Shown here in pieces: positions 11,164 to 22,573 of a stretch of 64,000 nucleotides of DNA (position 1 is its first letter; every line of letters begins with the position of its first letter). The stretch is taken from positions 21,139,615-21,203,614 of the forward strand of contig CM019075.1 of NCBI GenBank assembly GCA_009667805.1. The letters are read 5' to 3'. The notes beneath the pieces are model-generated. The model did no database searches. It was given only the letters and a program-made list of their open reading frames with translations, and was not told the DNA's origin. A program made the translations under genes and the position numbers. The DNA is from Leptobrachium leishanense. Taxonomy: Eukaryota; Chordata; Amphibia; Anura; Megophryidae.

Positions 11164-11585
11164 GGCTAGGGTCAGTCGAACGCATTTTTCACGTTGTCCG
11201 TGAAAAAGTGTGTTCGAACGTACGTATTTTTTCCCGGAATACGCGATAGCGGTCATACGATGCGCCTTTTCGTCCGTGATTTTGTACGGATCATCAATAA
11301 AACACTTTTTGCGTCTGGACGTTATGTTAGCCGGACATTAGCAGCGTCTGACATCTCCTAATCACGCACACACGCCGCTAGCGGACGCAACGCACTCTGT
11401 ATGTCAGTAGTAGCGGTTTGACGTTCTCGAAAAAATGCGTTCGTTTGCCACTTGCGTTGCACGGACGAACGTTCGTGCGGCCGTTCGTCGTATGTTCCCC
11501 GGCATTGGACGTCATTTGCTGCTAGCACGGCCGTGATTTTGTGCGGCTAAACGCACGTGAAAAATGCGTTCGTCTGACCCTAGCC
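11164..11585. mobile_element. Harbinger-like MITE, copy 1 (422 bp)
   Basis: Termini GGCTAGGGTCAGTCGAACGC and GTTCGTCTGACCCTAGCC are inverted repeats. The flanking triplet TAA is duplicated (11161-11163 and 11586-11588). The interior is unusually rich in CpG and CGT for this window and contains no ORF of note. Copies at 35425-35853 and 41482-41864 share ends, interior and TWA-type 3-bp target duplication, the hallmark of PIF/Harbinger elements. Confidence 0.88.
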
Positions 11586-11894
11586 TAAATCCTTGAGCCA
11601 GGGCATATATGAAATGTGAAGCAGGTGCCCTCAACATAAAATGTTCTATTTTTAACACCATTTTAAATTTGGATCACCGCTTCTTCTCATTTAAGTGTGT
11701 CTTCTCCTGCCTCTCGGGTCATTTTGTGCTTCCGTGTATCTATTTTCTTTAAAATCGCAGTGAATCCAGAGGTCGGGAAGCTGCTGGCGCCTAAATAAAA
11801 TGGATTTATTAGAAGGTGTTGACTGGCCGCTGAGGTCTTCCACGTCTGGTTTAAAATATCTGTCTGTGCTGTATGTTACAGTTACAAGTTGTTA

Positions 11895-12298
11895 TAGTTA
11901 CACTAGATTGTAAGCTCCTGTGAGCAGGGCCCTCTACACCTCGTTTCCACCATATGTCTATCTCGTTCACTTTGGTTATTGTACAGCGCTGCGGAAACTG
12001 TTGGCACTATATAAATGATGATGATAAAGCACTAACAAGTTCCGTAGCGTTATACAATGGGAGGCAGAATAACCTACACCAGGGATCAGCAACCTTGGCT
12101 CCCTGATGTTTTGGGAACTACATCTCCCACGATGCTCAGTCTCCCATTAGGCTGACTGAGCCCCATGGGAAATGTAGTTTCCTAAATATCAGGGAGCCGA
12201 GGTTGCTGACCCCTGACCTACACGTTACACACACGGAACAGTAGGAGAGAGGAACCTGCTCCAGAGCTTACAATCTAAGAGAAGGGGGTAGCTTGCCT
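11895..12298. repeat. L2-type LINE 3' tails, one split by a MITE
   Basis: CTAGATTGTAAGCTCCTGTG, CAGGGCCCTCTACA and TGTACAGCGCTGCGGAAAC with a short ATGATG tail form one tail, ending about 12028. A second tail in the opposite direction follows (GCACTAACAAGTTCCGTAGCG to GAGCTTACAATCTAAG) and is interrupted at 12080-12215 by a hAT MITE. Confidence 0.7.
12080..12215. mobile_element. hAT MITE with perfect 8-bp duplication (136 bp)
   Basis: Ends CAGGGATCAGCAACCTTGGC and GCCGAGGTTGCTGACCCCTG are inverted repeats. The 8-bp direct repeat ACCTACAC flanks it exactly (12072-12079 and 12216-12223), as expected for hAT transposition. The interior carries the AACTACATCTCCCA / GGGAAATGTAGTTTCC fold-back seen in the other copies. 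It is non-coding and inserted into an L2 tail. Confidence 0.93.
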
Positions 12299-13982
12299 GT
12301 AAAGGGTTAAATCTTTTTGCTGGCGTGGTTGGGGTTAATCCTCTAAGCCACGTGGCCTCCATCCATATCCCCAGCCCTGCTCTTCCTGTGTGCTCCCTCT
12401 TGCTCCTGTACAAGCGGGTGGGAGGGCTGCAGGAAGCCATGGGGGTCTCCAGGGAAAAGCTGGGCAGTCAATTAATAAAGAGCGGAAGGGAAGGGGGGGC
12501 GCACACTCCCTCCTGGAGTATTACAGGGAGGGTGGACTAGTCCTAGGAGCTGTCGCTCTGCTGTATACAGCTGCTATTTCTTCCTGACGCAGAGCATTGC
12601 TCTGTTACAGCCGTTACGGGATGGGCATCTCCGGCCCCAGTTTTGGGATTTTTGCCACCCGATTGGGTTGTCTCCATCGTGCCGTTAATAAATTCTAGAT
12701 GTCGGCTGTATTGCTCGCCTATATATAAGCGAGCCAGGGCTTTAGGTTGCCAGGGTTGCATTTAACCGTTCCTGATGGGAGATAAATCCATCTTAATAAA
12801 CTTTATTTATTGGGAGTTACTGTATACCATTCAGATTGTCGTGTGGGCTGGGTGCCCGCTTCCCCTGGCACATGCCTCGGTGACGGACTTAATACTCTAT
12901 GGAACTGGCGTTCTGTTTTAAGCTCTGACCTGTTATTTGTATTATGCATGCAGATGCTGTAGCGCAGTGCAAAAGGCACCGTTAGATGTAGATCCAAACT
13001 GACCTTCACTAGGGTCACTTGGATCTCAAGGATGATGCCCTTGCAGCCTTCTGGCAGTCTGTCACATTTGAAACCAGATGTCAAGCAGCCTTTTTTGTCC
13101 AGATGTTTTGCAACTCCAGCACCCATGATGCTTTGCCAATCATTGATTTTGGCTGAGCCTCATGGGAAATGTAGTTGCAAAACATCCGAAGAGCCAGCTT
13201 TGCCCATTTCCAGCAGGTCGGTCTATAGATCTGTGTGGTTTAAGCTGGGAATTAAGTGGCCCGTGGCTCGCTGGCCGCTGGGTTTGCCCAGCCGTGTCCT
13301 ATCCCACCCAGCTGTATATAAACTTGCTTGTGGTTATTTTATGGGGGTTTTCACCAAGCGCCTGTGTTGCAAATAATGCCAAAAATCACCGGTATAGCAG
13401 CACTGACAAATGCCGGCTATTCACAAAATTAAAATCCAAGCGGCACCCGGTGAAGCCGCTCTGAATCCTCTCCTGCAATTCTGGGAAATGCCGGTGTTTT
13501 GGTCGGCACTGCGATTCTGGTGATTTTTACCAGTGTTTGGAATGCCGGCACTTGGTGAGAAACACCCTATAGCAAACCTTTTTATTCTTATTTATTAAGC
13601 GCCAACACATTCCGCAGCGCTGTACAAGGTGTAATGGGTAAAGACAGGACTAAACCTTGATGTCTCTCATCTCTTGGTGACAAACGTGAAGCCCCCCCCC
13701 CCCACTTAATGTGACAAGGGACAAAATTCGGAAAAATTCTGTATACGATGCCTTTCAGGGCCTAAATGACTCGTGTTTAGACTTGAGTCTCATCCCAGAG
13801 ATGCCTCATTATATGCAGATATTCCAGAACCCCAGATTTGTGGTCCCGTGTGTTTCGGATAAGGGACACTATATCAGTAACGAGTCACTTCTGAGCTGAA
13901 ATCTGTACCAAAACTATCTCTAATGCAGATTGTACCTGGTGACTTCACACCTGCGCCCCCCCCTCCCCATGCAAAATGTCTA
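12299..13982. other. Intergenic sequence upstream of SHC1
   Basis: No coding exon recognised. A degraded hAT MITE is visible at about 13093-13192 (TTTTGCAACTCCAGCACCCATGATG with its fold-back partner GGGAAATGTAGTTGCAAAAC). An L2-type tail lies at about 13575-13640 (AAGCGCCAACACATTCCGCAG). Confidence 0.5.
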
Positions 13983-14172
13983 TACCAGCTTTTCCCAAAC
14001 CTGTCCTCAGGTCCCCCTAACAGGCCAGGTTTGCGGGATATGTGTAGCACAGCCCAGGTGATATGATTTGCTGCTCAGTGATTGCAGGATTCAGTCTGCG
14101 TTTCTCCAAGGTGATCCTTAAAACCTGGCCTGGTTGAGGGACCTGAGGACAGGTTTGATCTGCAGGGATAAA
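13983..14172. mobile_element. Fold-back MITE
   Basis: AAACCTGTCCTCAGG near the left end pairs with CCTGAGGACAGGTTT near the right end. AGGCCAGGTTT pairs with AAACCTGGCCT inside, giving an imperfect hairpin across the whole unit. It is non-coding. The ends are blurred, so I give approximate limits and no target duplication. Confidence 0.7.
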
Positions 14173-15419
14173 CTGGTTGTAGGTGCTCCAGGAGTCTAGA
14201 ACAAATGTGATTGTGAGCTCTGAAGGTCAGGGAGCCTGGGTGTTGTATAAGAATTGAATTTGTGAGCTGGTAGGATGAGTGCTGTGGGTGCAGGGCTCAG
14301 GTTTCAGGTGGAGGAAATGAGCCGGTGTAATGTTTGCGAGCCTCTCTTCCTGTGAGTCAGCGCAGCGGCAGCGCCTGCTATTGGGCAGCTGCCCCCCTGT
14401 CCCCTGGGAGCCTTGAATAGGTAATCAGTGCTGCAGGCTCCATTCATTGAGAAGCCGCTGCTGGCATGGAGATGTCCCTTCACTCCTGCCTTCTCCTCCT
14501 CCTCCAGTAAATCTACAGATGGTTCAGTGCCGTGTGAACCGGCTGGGTGGATTGCGATCATCCCAGTCCGTTTGTCTTTCCCTATACTCCTCAATGGTTC
14601 GTCGTCGTCAAGAGGATTCGCGCGTCGCTCCGTCTTGCAGCACGTTCTTCTTTCTATGCCGTTTTTTCTAGTCGCCTCAGTCTAGGCAGCTGAGCTTATA
14701 CTCGTGTGAATTAGACGGCACTTGGAAAAGCTTGCCCAGTGTCCTTGTGTAATAGAGGTGGACCCCCTCTCCTCGTATCCTCCTCCCATTCCTGGTATAT
14801 GTTGTTATACCCCCCCCCCTCCTCTCGCCGCTTCCTCCAGTTTGGGTGGGGAAATCAGCAATGAGTCCATCTCTCTTCCTGCATCCCTAACACGCAGTGC
14901 CGTAACCGCCCTCCGCAGTTCAGTCCTCTCGTCAGATGCTCTGGTGATGGCAGGCAGATATTTGCGCACACGAGCATAGCGTGGACCTGTCCCGGTCACA
15001 GACGCAGAGGACAAGGTACGACGACGGACAGAGGAGCTTCAGCCGTCTTGCCGTTGGCTGCGGAGAATTTATGGTTGACAGTGTAGCCTGTGCCATGTGT
15101 TGTCTCTCTGCGGCGGATGAGCCGACTCTGTCTTCCTCTGACTATACCTTTCACGTTTCTTTTCCTTCATGTCTTTGGATGGTGACTCCGCTCTCTCATG
15201 ATGGAATTTGTCGCTCTTTCTTGCTCCTTTCATGGCAGTGAAGACCCTCTGGTCGTCTGATTTTTGGGTTTTTATGAGGTTTGGGATATGGTTGGAAGGT
15301 TGAGATACCTTGCCGTGTACCACACAGTGCTTTCCGTCTTGTTGCTTCTCCATGTGTAACGCCAGACTATGAGACCCGGACCTCTTCTTGCTGTTGAGTG
15401 CAAGCTCCAAGCTGGCATC
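14173..15419 (+). other. Region upstream of the SHC1 start codon
   Basis: Presumed 5' flank, 5' UTR and/or intron of SHC1. It is moderately GC- and CpG-rich around 14580-15060. I cannot fix a transcription start or a non-coding first exon. Possible acceptors before the start codon (for example after the CCTCTTCTTGCTGTT pyrimidine tract near 15390) are not decisive. Confidence 0.4.
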
Positions 15420-15971
15420 ATGGATCTACTTCCAAAAACCAAATACAACCACCTTCGTAACGAGTCTGTCAGCTCGGTGGAGGACGCCATGGGCAGTGGG
15501 CTACCCACTCCTTCTGTGGAAATCATGGTGCCCCTTTCCATGCCCAGCTCCTCCTCCTCTTCATCTCTGGCCCCCATTCTCCCCTTGGGCGAGTTGTCCT
15601 CGGAGTCAGAGGACAGCCCCACGACCCTGTGCTCGTTTTTCCCTAAAATGGGCAATATTAAACTTTCCAATCCAGCCAACCTCCTGAGTCTCCGCAGCTT
15701 CTCCTCTGGAACTGGCAAGGAGACTGGCAGCCCGGGGGATCAGGCGGACATCCCTACAGGGGGTGGAGGAAGTCCAGACTCAGGGAGAACTTTCACTATT
15801 TTCTCCCAGGATATGAACAAGCTGAGCTGCGGCCGGAAGTCCCGAGTGGAAGGTGGGCAGCTGGCAGGAGATGAATGGACCAGGCATGGCAGTTTCGTGA
15901 ATAAGCCAACACGTGGCTGGCTACACCCAGACGATAAGGTGATGGGTCCTGGAGTGTCCTACCTGGTCAGG
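15420..15971 (+). CDS. SHC1: SHC1 coding exon 1 (CH2 domain and PTB start)
   Basis: ATG at 15420 begins [10 protein letters not shown], the conserved p66 N-terminus, which decides this start over an upstream in-frame open stretch. In-frame ATGs at 15813 (MNKLS) and 15942 (MGPGVSY) are the p52 and p46 starts. [23 protein letters not shown] is the conserved PTB entrance. Donor GTAAGA follows at 15972; the exon ends in phase 0. It encodes residues 1-184, with a run of seven Ser at 43-49. Confidence 0.96.
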
Positions 15972-18900
15972 GTAAGACTTTTTTATTCTGTAACTATGAC
16001 ATTCTGGAATTGTTAAGGTTATCAAAGCACCAGCTCTTGTTTTCTTGACTCCTGACCTCATAAAACAACCAACCTGTCCGTAGAACGCTCACTGACCCAA
16101 CAGACCTGCATATTCTCATACCTTGGGCCCATTTTGCATCCTTTCCTGTATTGAACCCCCCCCCCCCCCTCCAACCTACCCCTACATCTCTCTCTGGCCT
16201 GTTTAGCATCCTTTCCTGTACAGGACCCACTTCCAACCTACACCTCCACTCTCTGGGCCAATGCATGTCCATTCCTGAAAGCAAAATGCAGATTTCAGGC
16301 CCAACGTAAATTCGTATTCTTACACCTCCAGCCCATGCTTTTCTGCTCTCCTGGAATGCGCCCAGTCCCCAGCTCTGCCCTACAGCTTTCCGCTATGGAA
16401 CATGTCACATGCGCCATCCTTCCTGCTCCATCCGGCTTCTCTGCCCTCTGTTCCCTCTCTTCCTTCCTGACTTTTTTCCTGGGACAGACCGCAGTTCCTG
16501 GCTCGCTTTAACTCCATGTGTCATGTTGCGTACATAGCACAATGTCTACGAGGGAAGCTCTGCCACGGGTTGACATGTCTGCCCGTATTTCGCTGCCCTG
16601 GGTTTGGGCCTGGTCTCACCCGCTTTCTCTCCTTCCCTCTGTCTTGCAGTATATGGGCTGCGTTGAGGTCCTGCAGTCCATGAGGGCCCTGGATTTCAAC
16701 ACCCGCACACAAGTCACAAGGTGAGTAATCTGCAATGTGTGCCCAGCAGTTTCCGTCCCTTCAGAGCCGAATCTCCGGTGTCTGGCCCGGCATGTGAGGG
16801 GATAAGAGACAGATCACGAGGTCGACTGTCCTAGCAAATGCTCAGGCTTTTTGTCTTGCCCTCGGGCTGTAAATGTATAGACGTGGCTCCTCTTGGTCTG
16901 GTTTTTCTCTAAAGCCTGTCTCTCTCTACAGGGAAGCCATCAGCTTGGTGTGCGATGCGGTGCCCAGTGCCAAAGGCGCCCTGCGTAGACGGAAGGTAAG
17001 TCCCCCTTTCTGCCTAATACGTTTTAAGGTTTAAAACCGCCCTGGCAGTGCTGGGGTTAAATAATAAGGCTCATTCTAATAACACGAGTAATTGGAAGGA
17101 TCAATATCATGAGATTGTGTCTGGGTTCTCTCCGCTAATGGCTACGAGCGCAGGGTAACTCCCTCTCCACCTTCCCTGCCTCCATACTTATTCCAGGCCA
17201 AGGGCTTGACACTAAGTCTCCCTGACATGCTCCTGCTAATCAGAGGTAATGGAGTGGCCTGGCATTAATAGAGGGAGGGGTTGGGAGTGTTATTGATCAG
17301 CCTGTGCTCGCTGTACACGAATCAGGCCCATGCACACTGAGCACCGCAAAGCTCGGGCCCGGTGGCCCTAGCTTCTCATTATCCAATGGATGTTTGTTGT
17401 CTTCTCGCTGTCCCCCGTTCAACCCGTCCTTTCTGTATCTGCCCTGTTTTGTCTTTAGACTGGCGGACGGTCACTGAACTCGATCCTTGGGAAAAGCAAC
17501 CTGAAGTTCGCCGGGATGCCCATCACTTTAACGGTGTCCACCAGCAGCCTGAACCTTATGGCTTCTGACTGCAAACAGGTAATTCGCTAAACAGTCTGTT
17601 CTGTGCTTCGTCTTGTGGCTGTTCTGGTGCTATTTTGGGGTTAACGTGCACTTGTACTGTCCAGGTGCACATTCGCTGCGATATCCAATCAGGGTGTCCC
17701 TATTGGTCTTAAATTGCAATGCTGTATCAGCCTGTACTCTCCTCGATCCGGCGACGGGTGCTACCGTGCTTCGGTAACTTGGTGGTCGTACCGAGATGAA
17801 CGTTTGGCCCTCAGCAGTGATGCTGGCCTTTTGACTTGTTAGTCAGGTGCACCTGACTGAGTAGAGGGTCTTGCTGTATAACGGATCTCTGTGCGGCATG
17901 CCACAGCTATGGGAGGGACTGGAAAACTAATAGGGGAAAAATTCCTCTCGCATATATAAAGGCAGTGATTTCTTGTCAAATAAGCTGATTGTTTAAGACC
18001 CGACCATTAAACCGTGATCTATAAAGTGTGCAAGCGCAAAAATGTATATAGGTTAAAGGCAATGTGCAGTGATATATATATATATAACAAATGCTGCCTA
18101 AATGGCTAAAACCAGAATCTGTGCCATGTATCAGTAGCTATATGTGAACTATCCAAAACTGAGCATACAGTGTGACTTAAAAGTGTAAATCGGTGACCAA
18201 ATGGCACACGCTTGTGCCTAAAATCCAGTATAAAACATCTGGTCAAATTTAATGATAAAAAGTAGTTCTAAAGGACGCCTTCTCCCTGATTGTATAAAAG
18301 TACTTTTTATTAATTCACGTTTTTCACCAGACTTTAAGCACAAACATGTGCCATTTGGTCACGATTTACACTTTCAATTTTGTTTTCCGTCACATGACAA
18401 TGAAACAGAAGGGTTAAACATTAACCTCTCAGGAGCCCCCTCTACCTCTGTTTTAGCACTTGGGTGCTGGTCCGGATGCGATACGCTGCCAGCTTCCTGT
18501 TAATTATCAGCAGTTACGTGACTTTGGGGAGGCTGGACGCTCGTGCGTGTGTTCAACCAATCCAGTGGCTCGACATGCTGACACTTGCGATCAGTGCTGA
18601 AGTGGACGAACACACACACACACACACTGCTGAATTGGCCCTCCGACCTCCACCCTCCTTCCCCCATTGGTAGTGTGTGGGTGAGGGGACTTGGGGCCAT
18701 ATGAGTAATTAAAGCAGAGATCTTGGCCCTCCAGCTGTTTTGGAACCACATCTTCCATGAAGCTCAGGTACTCATTACCTTGGTTGAGCCTTATGATAGA
18801 TGTGGTTCCAAAACATCTGGAGGGCCAATGCTGCGGACTGCAATAAATAGACATTTTAGGCCCTATGACTGCTCTAATGACAACAATGAATATAGTCTAA

Positions 18901-21900
18901 ATCTTCACTATACTTTCTCCAACAGATCATTGCAAATCATCACATGCAGTCAATATCATTCGCTTCTGGGGGAGATCCGGTGAGTGCACCTTCATCCCTG
19001 AGCTTTTTAACAGAAACCACAACCCGTCCTGTAGGTCATAACCCATGTAATATTTCTGTTGCAGGATACCGCGGACTATGTTGCATATGTTGCCAAAGAC
19101 CCAGTAAATCAGAGAGGTGAGTCCATCCTCTAACTCGCACAGGCTTGGTTTTATGCATGATTTGGCAGGAGTATCACTGAGCTGAATGGGGGGCTCGCAT
19201 GTAGCTGACGGGAATATGTAAGCGTTGTCTGGAGTGGGTCCTTGTTGTAGGTGGTGGAATATATGGCAGAAGTGGAATAATGCAGTCCGGAAGCTGTATC
19301 GCAAACGTTTTTGAACCAGCTATAGGTGCCGAGTTATGTGATGGAGCAGGGCAGCCAAACCATGGACTCCCAGATGATTTAAACCACAACTCCCATAAGT
19401 CTCCGGCCATCTATTGTGTTGAAGGAATTGTAGGCATCAACATCTGGGGGCTGTGAGTTCGACAGCCATGGGATAGGGTTTGCATGGACAGCAGGGCTAC
19501 GTGCCAAAATTATGGCCGGATTACAGAAGGGGGGCTGGGCATTTGGCTATGTATCGGTGTCAGATTGGGTAGTTTAGTGGTGGAGGAATTTTGAGTTGGA
19601 AAGGGTACAGCAGTGATAAGAAACCTTGGCCCTTCACATGGTTTGGAACTACAGATCTCATGATGCTGAGCCTCATTAGAGATATATCTCAAACACCGGA
19701 AGGGACAAAGATGCGGACTATCTAACCCATAATGTGTATCTGTAGCCTGCCATATCCTGGAGTGCCCAGAGGGTCTCGCACAGGACGTGATCAGCACCAT
19801 TGGACAAGCCTTTGAACTTCGCTTCAAGCAATACCTCAAAAATCCACCCAAATTGGTCACCCCACACGACAGGTACATTTTGTGTCCGTCCGTCGTCCCC
19901 CAACATAAACATTCTAATAAATTCGATCTTTATCTTGAAACGACTGACGTAGTTTATAAACTGGTCTTGCTACAGTAAGAGTGCCTACGTGTGATCTCCT
20001 CTCTGACTCTTCCAATTGCCATCATCTGAGCTTCTTCCCTTGTCTTGGTTTCTCCCCCCTGCTGGTCCTGTCCCCCCAACAAAACCTTGCCTTCCTCCCG
20101 GTCCGACTCTTTGTTCCTTCCCTCTCTGGGCCTAGTCCTGCTCTCTCCTCACTCCCTGCCCGTATCTAGTCCTCTGCTGCCCTCACCAGTGGTCTTGCTG
20201 CACAGGATGGCTGGGTTCGACAGTTCCGCATGGGACGAGGAAGAGGAGGAGATCCCTGACCACGCGTATTACAATGACTTCCCGGGGAAGGAGCCTCCCA
20301 TCGGAGGAGTGGTCGATATGAGACTCAGAGAAGGGGTCATCCCTGCAGTTCCAAGGCAGAGCCCAAATCACATGGGTGCCACGCTGGTAAGATCTGCAAT
20401 GAAACGGAAAATGATGAGGGTTGAATGTCACTAGAGGTTAACAATGTCTCTCTCACAGCCGATGGGACAGGCTACTGCTGCAGAACCTGACTGGAGGATC
20501 CAGCCGCAGCCTTCAGCACAAGGTACGTGCCGTGGTCTTCATTCGTTCAGTGGTGATCCATTCATCCATGTCTCAGACTCATTGGTATCTATATATTTTT
20601 ATTTTTTTATTCAGGAAGGGACAGATTTCCAGTTCCAGGCAGTAAACCCACAAATCGCCCTGATCTGTTTGATGACCCATCCTATGTTAATGTTCAAAAC
20701 CTGGATAAGACTCGGCCATCCATGCGAGCTACAAATGGGCAAAGGGATGCATTTGACATGAGTGAGTGTCCACAACCTATCTACGGCTCGAACATGTATT
20801 TAAACAATGAATAATTGCTGCGCTAATACTTTGGAAAACCCTCTGGTCTGCACCATCCTGCCGGCCTTTTAGAAACGATACACCATCTGCGCATCATGTG
20901 GAGATCACCCAGAATTGTATATACCAACCTCCCTTTATCTTTAGAGTATCTGGGGGTGGAGGTGCATACAGATTTTTTTTTTTTCTAAACCACTTAGCCC
21001 AGTGTTTAACGGGACACTCAAGTCACGTCAGACTGAGCGCTTAACTGGTTATAATGCTAGAAACCCCCCCCCCTCCAACTACTTAAATATACACAGGGCC
21101 ATTAAACCATGGTCTGGAAACCTATTCATTATAGGAATATACACCGGACACGAGGTCACCCATTTAGACAAGGCTGAATTTCCTTTCGTCCAAAGCCTAA
21201 GGGTTATTTTACAGTGAGAACAATAAAGCTGTGGGATTCTCTGCCTGTTGAGGTGGTTGGGTCAGAGTCTGTACAGACTTTTAAACGACCGGATGACTTC
21301 CTGCAGACACAGAATATTAAGGGTTATAATATTTTAATGTGGGTAAAACCTTCGAGCCAAAGGGAAATCTGAAGACCAGCTGGGTTCAAGAAGGATTTTT
21401 TTCCCCCAGTATGTTGCATATTGGTGAGCGTTTCAGACTGGATTGTGTTGGCCTTTTTTTTTCTGAATCCACAGCAGTAGGGGATTTGTGAACAGCTGAA
21501 CTTGACAGACACAACCACTGCTGTCCCTGGCCAAACTTTAAAGCTCCTCCATCCTGAAGGCTGTCAGTGTCCACTGGACAGCTTGACGGAGGCTGGAGTG
21601 CCCATTATGGGAACGTGCTGATGTAAGCCACTTGAGTAAATTGCGAGCCATTGGCTAGTCAGGAATGTCCACCTGTGCATTCCCTAGCCTTTTGCCTGAG
21701 CACTGCAAATGGCCCACATTCAGAGGAATGACTCGGCCTCTTGGGACCCCTCTGGGGAAGAACACTCGGGTCACTGACTACTCAAATTACATCGTGGTTT
21801 TTTTGCCCCCATTTTTAGCTGGCTGTCAGATTTGTGGAAAGCTTTATTGAAAGGCAGTTCTTTCACTATTTATCTTTCCCTTCCTAGAGCCATTTGAAGA

Positions 21901-22573
21901 TGCCATTCCCGCGAGCCAGTCCGTGATGAGTATGGAAGAACAGCTGAAGAGGGAGCCTTGGTACCATGGAAAGATGACCAGGAAGGAGGCGGAGAGGCAG
22001 CTGAGAGTAAACGGGGATTTTCTAGTACGAGAGAGCACAACCACTCCGGGGCAGTACGTGCTGACAGGTCTACAGAATGGACAGCCCAAACACCTGCTGT
22101 TGGTGGACCCTGAAGGAGTGGTGAGCAAACAGGGCATTGGGGTGGGCACTGGAGAAAGTCCATTCACAGAGACGTGCAATTAAATGATTGTGTCAGGGGT
22201 CCCTGATCTTGTATCGGCTAGATTGCAGTTGGTACATGTATTGACATCTACCTGCAGCATGGGAAACGGAGATCCCGAGATCGCTTTAGCACAAGGTTCA
22301 AGCTTGCTGTGGTCAGGAGAGCTAGCTCTATGAGTACTTTACACACACGGGTCAGAAGAAGCTGCAAGGAGTTGGAGCGCCATGGAGTCAGAGCAGGTGC
22401 AGAGGCCCAACTTCATTCTAATTTCTATGTTCCTCACTTTACAGGTTCGGACAAAAGACCATCGATTCGAGAGCGTGAGTCATCTTATCAGTTATCACAT
22501 GGACAATCACTTGCCAATAATCTCTGCTGGGAGTGAGCTCTGCCTCCAGCAGCCCGTGGAACGGAGACAGTGA
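15420..22573 (+). CDS. SHC1: SHC1, SHC-transforming adaptor protein 1 (12 coding exons, 597 aa long form)
   Basis: Adaptor that binds phosphorylated receptor tyrosine kinases and recruits GRB2-SOS to activate RAS-MAPK. The long p66 form is also linked to oxidative stress responses. Join: 15420-15971, 16650-16720, 16932-16995, 17459-17578, 18926-18979, 19065-19116, 19746-19872, 20206-20386, 20459-20522, 20615-20761, 21888-22120, 22445-22573. All introns are GT-AG and phases agree, giving 597 codons plus TGA. Domains in order: p66-specific CH2 (1-131), PTB (about 132-347), CH1 with YYND (Tyr368/369) and PSYVNV (Tyr452) GRB2 sites, and SH2 (about 502-593) with FLVRES (Arg525). Alternative in-frame starts give p52 (15813, 466 aa) and p46 (15942, 423 aa). 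Human p66 is 583 aa. No disruption is seen. Confidence 0.97.
16650..16720 (+). CDS. SHC1: SHC1 coding exon 2 (PTB)
   Basis: Acceptor CTTGCAG at 16643-16649 and donor GTGAGT at 16721. Encodes [19 protein letters not shown] and the following QVT of the PTB domain. It ends two bases into an Arg codon. Confidence 0.96.
16932..16995 (+). CDS. SHC1: SHC1 coding exon 3 (PTB)
   Basis: Acceptor CTCTACAG and donor GTAAGT at 16996. Encodes [21 protein letters not shown], completing the Arg codon split by the previous intron. Confidence 0.96.
17459..17578 (+). CDS. SHC1: SHC1 coding exon 4 (PTB)
   Basis: Acceptor TGTCTTTAG and donor GTAATT at 17579. Encodes 40 residues including [20 protein letters not shown] and [12 protein letters not shown], the central PTB strands. 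Confidence 0.96.
18180..18375. repeat. Inverted repeat in SHC1 intron 4
   Basis: AAAGTGTAAATCGGTGACCA and the following AATGGCAC near 18180-18210 pair with GTGCCATTTGGTCACGATTT near 18348-18367. This gives arms of roughly 40 bp around an A/T-rich loop, probably an old fold-back transposon. The rest of this 1.3-kb intron has no other feature except the MITE at 18718. Confidence 0.65.
18718..18835. mobile_element. hAT-like MITE in SHC1 intron 4
   Basis: GGCCCTCCAGCTGTTTTGGA pairs with CCAAAACATCTGGAGGGCC. The interior has the family AACCACATCTTCCATGAAGC fold. No target duplication resolved. Confidence 0.7.
18926..18979 (+). CDS. SHC1: SHC1 coding exon 5 (PTB)
   Basis: Acceptor CTCCAACAG and donor GTGAGT at 18980. 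Encodes [18 protein letters not shown], 18 residues in phase 0. Confidence 0.96.
19065..19116 (+). CDS. SHC1: SHC1 coding exon 6 (PTB)
   Basis: Acceptor CTGTTGCAG and donor GTGAGT at 19117. Encodes [17 protein letters not shown] plus the first base of the next codon. Confidence 0.96.
19335..19720. mobile_element. Two degraded hAT-like MITEs in SHC1 intron 6
   Basis: One unit at about 19355-19455 (CAGATGATTTAAACCACAACTCCCAT and CAACATCTGGGGGCTG) and a second at about 19617-19715 (CCTTGGCCCTTCACATGG, GGAACTACAGATCTCATGATGC, CCGGAAGGGACAAAG). Both are short fold-backs of the family at 7957. Confidence 0.6.
19746..19872 (+). CDS. SHC1: SHC1 coding exon 7 (PTB C-terminal helix)
   Basis: Acceptor ATCTGTAG and donor GTACAT at 19873. 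Encodes [20 protein letters not shown] and the [21 protein letters not shown] segment, the C-terminal helix of the PTB domain. Confidence 0.96.
20206..20386 (+). CDS. SHC1: SHC1 coding exon 8 (CH1, YYND site)
   Basis: Acceptor CTGCACAG and donor GTAAGA at 20387. Starts [15 protein letters not shown] and includes [12 protein letters not shown], whose twin Tyr are the equivalents of human p52 Tyr239/240. The acidic run and VVDMRLREG are conserved. Confidence 0.96.
20459..20522 (+). CDS. SHC1: SHC1 coding exon 9 (CH1)
   Basis: Acceptor TCTCACAG and donor GTACGT at 20523. Encodes [20 protein letters not shown] and Gln in the poorly conserved Pro/Gln-rich CH1 linker. Supported by frame agreement and splice sites. 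Confidence 0.9.
20615..20761 (+). CDS. SHC1: SHC1 coding exon 10 (CH1, PSYVNV site)
   Basis: Acceptor TTTATTCAG and donor GTGAGT at 20762. Contains [18 protein letters not shown]. The YVNV is the main GRB2 SH2-binding site (human p52 Tyr317; Tyr321 here in p52 numbering, Tyr452 in the long form). Confidence 0.96.
   Translation, partial: EGTDFQFQAVNPQIALICLMTHPMLMFKTWIRLGHPCELQMGKGMHLT
21041..21530 (+). mobile_element. LINE fragment (CR1/L2 superfamily 3' end) in SHC1 intron 10
   Basis: Decayed coding sequence reads [16 protein letters not shown] in one frame and [20 protein letters not shown] just downstream. The latter is the same C-terminal block as WNSLPVEVVEAETVIEFK in the CR1 copy at 6600. 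It is truncated at both sides and non-functional. Confidence 0.65.
21888..22120 (+). CDS. SHC1: SHC1 coding exon 11 (SH2 domain)
   Basis: Acceptor TTCCTAG and donor GTGAGC at 22121. Encodes the end of CH1 and most of the SH2 domain: [36 protein letters not shown] and [12 protein letters not shown]. The Arg of FLVRES binds phosphotyrosine. Confidence 0.97.
22445..22573 (+). CDS. SHC1: SHC1 last coding exon (SH2 C-terminus and stop)
   Basis: Acceptor CTTTACAG at 22437-22444. Encodes [20 protein letters not shown] through [11 protein letters not shown] and a TGA at 22571-22573, matching the family C-terminus. Confidence 0.97.
   Translation, partial: VRTKDHRFESVSHLISYHMDNHLPIISAGSELCLQQPVERRQ

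Noticed and set aside
15272..15718. Antisense frame opposite SHC1 coding exon 1
   Set aside because: Shadow of the real SHC1 exon; no independent features.
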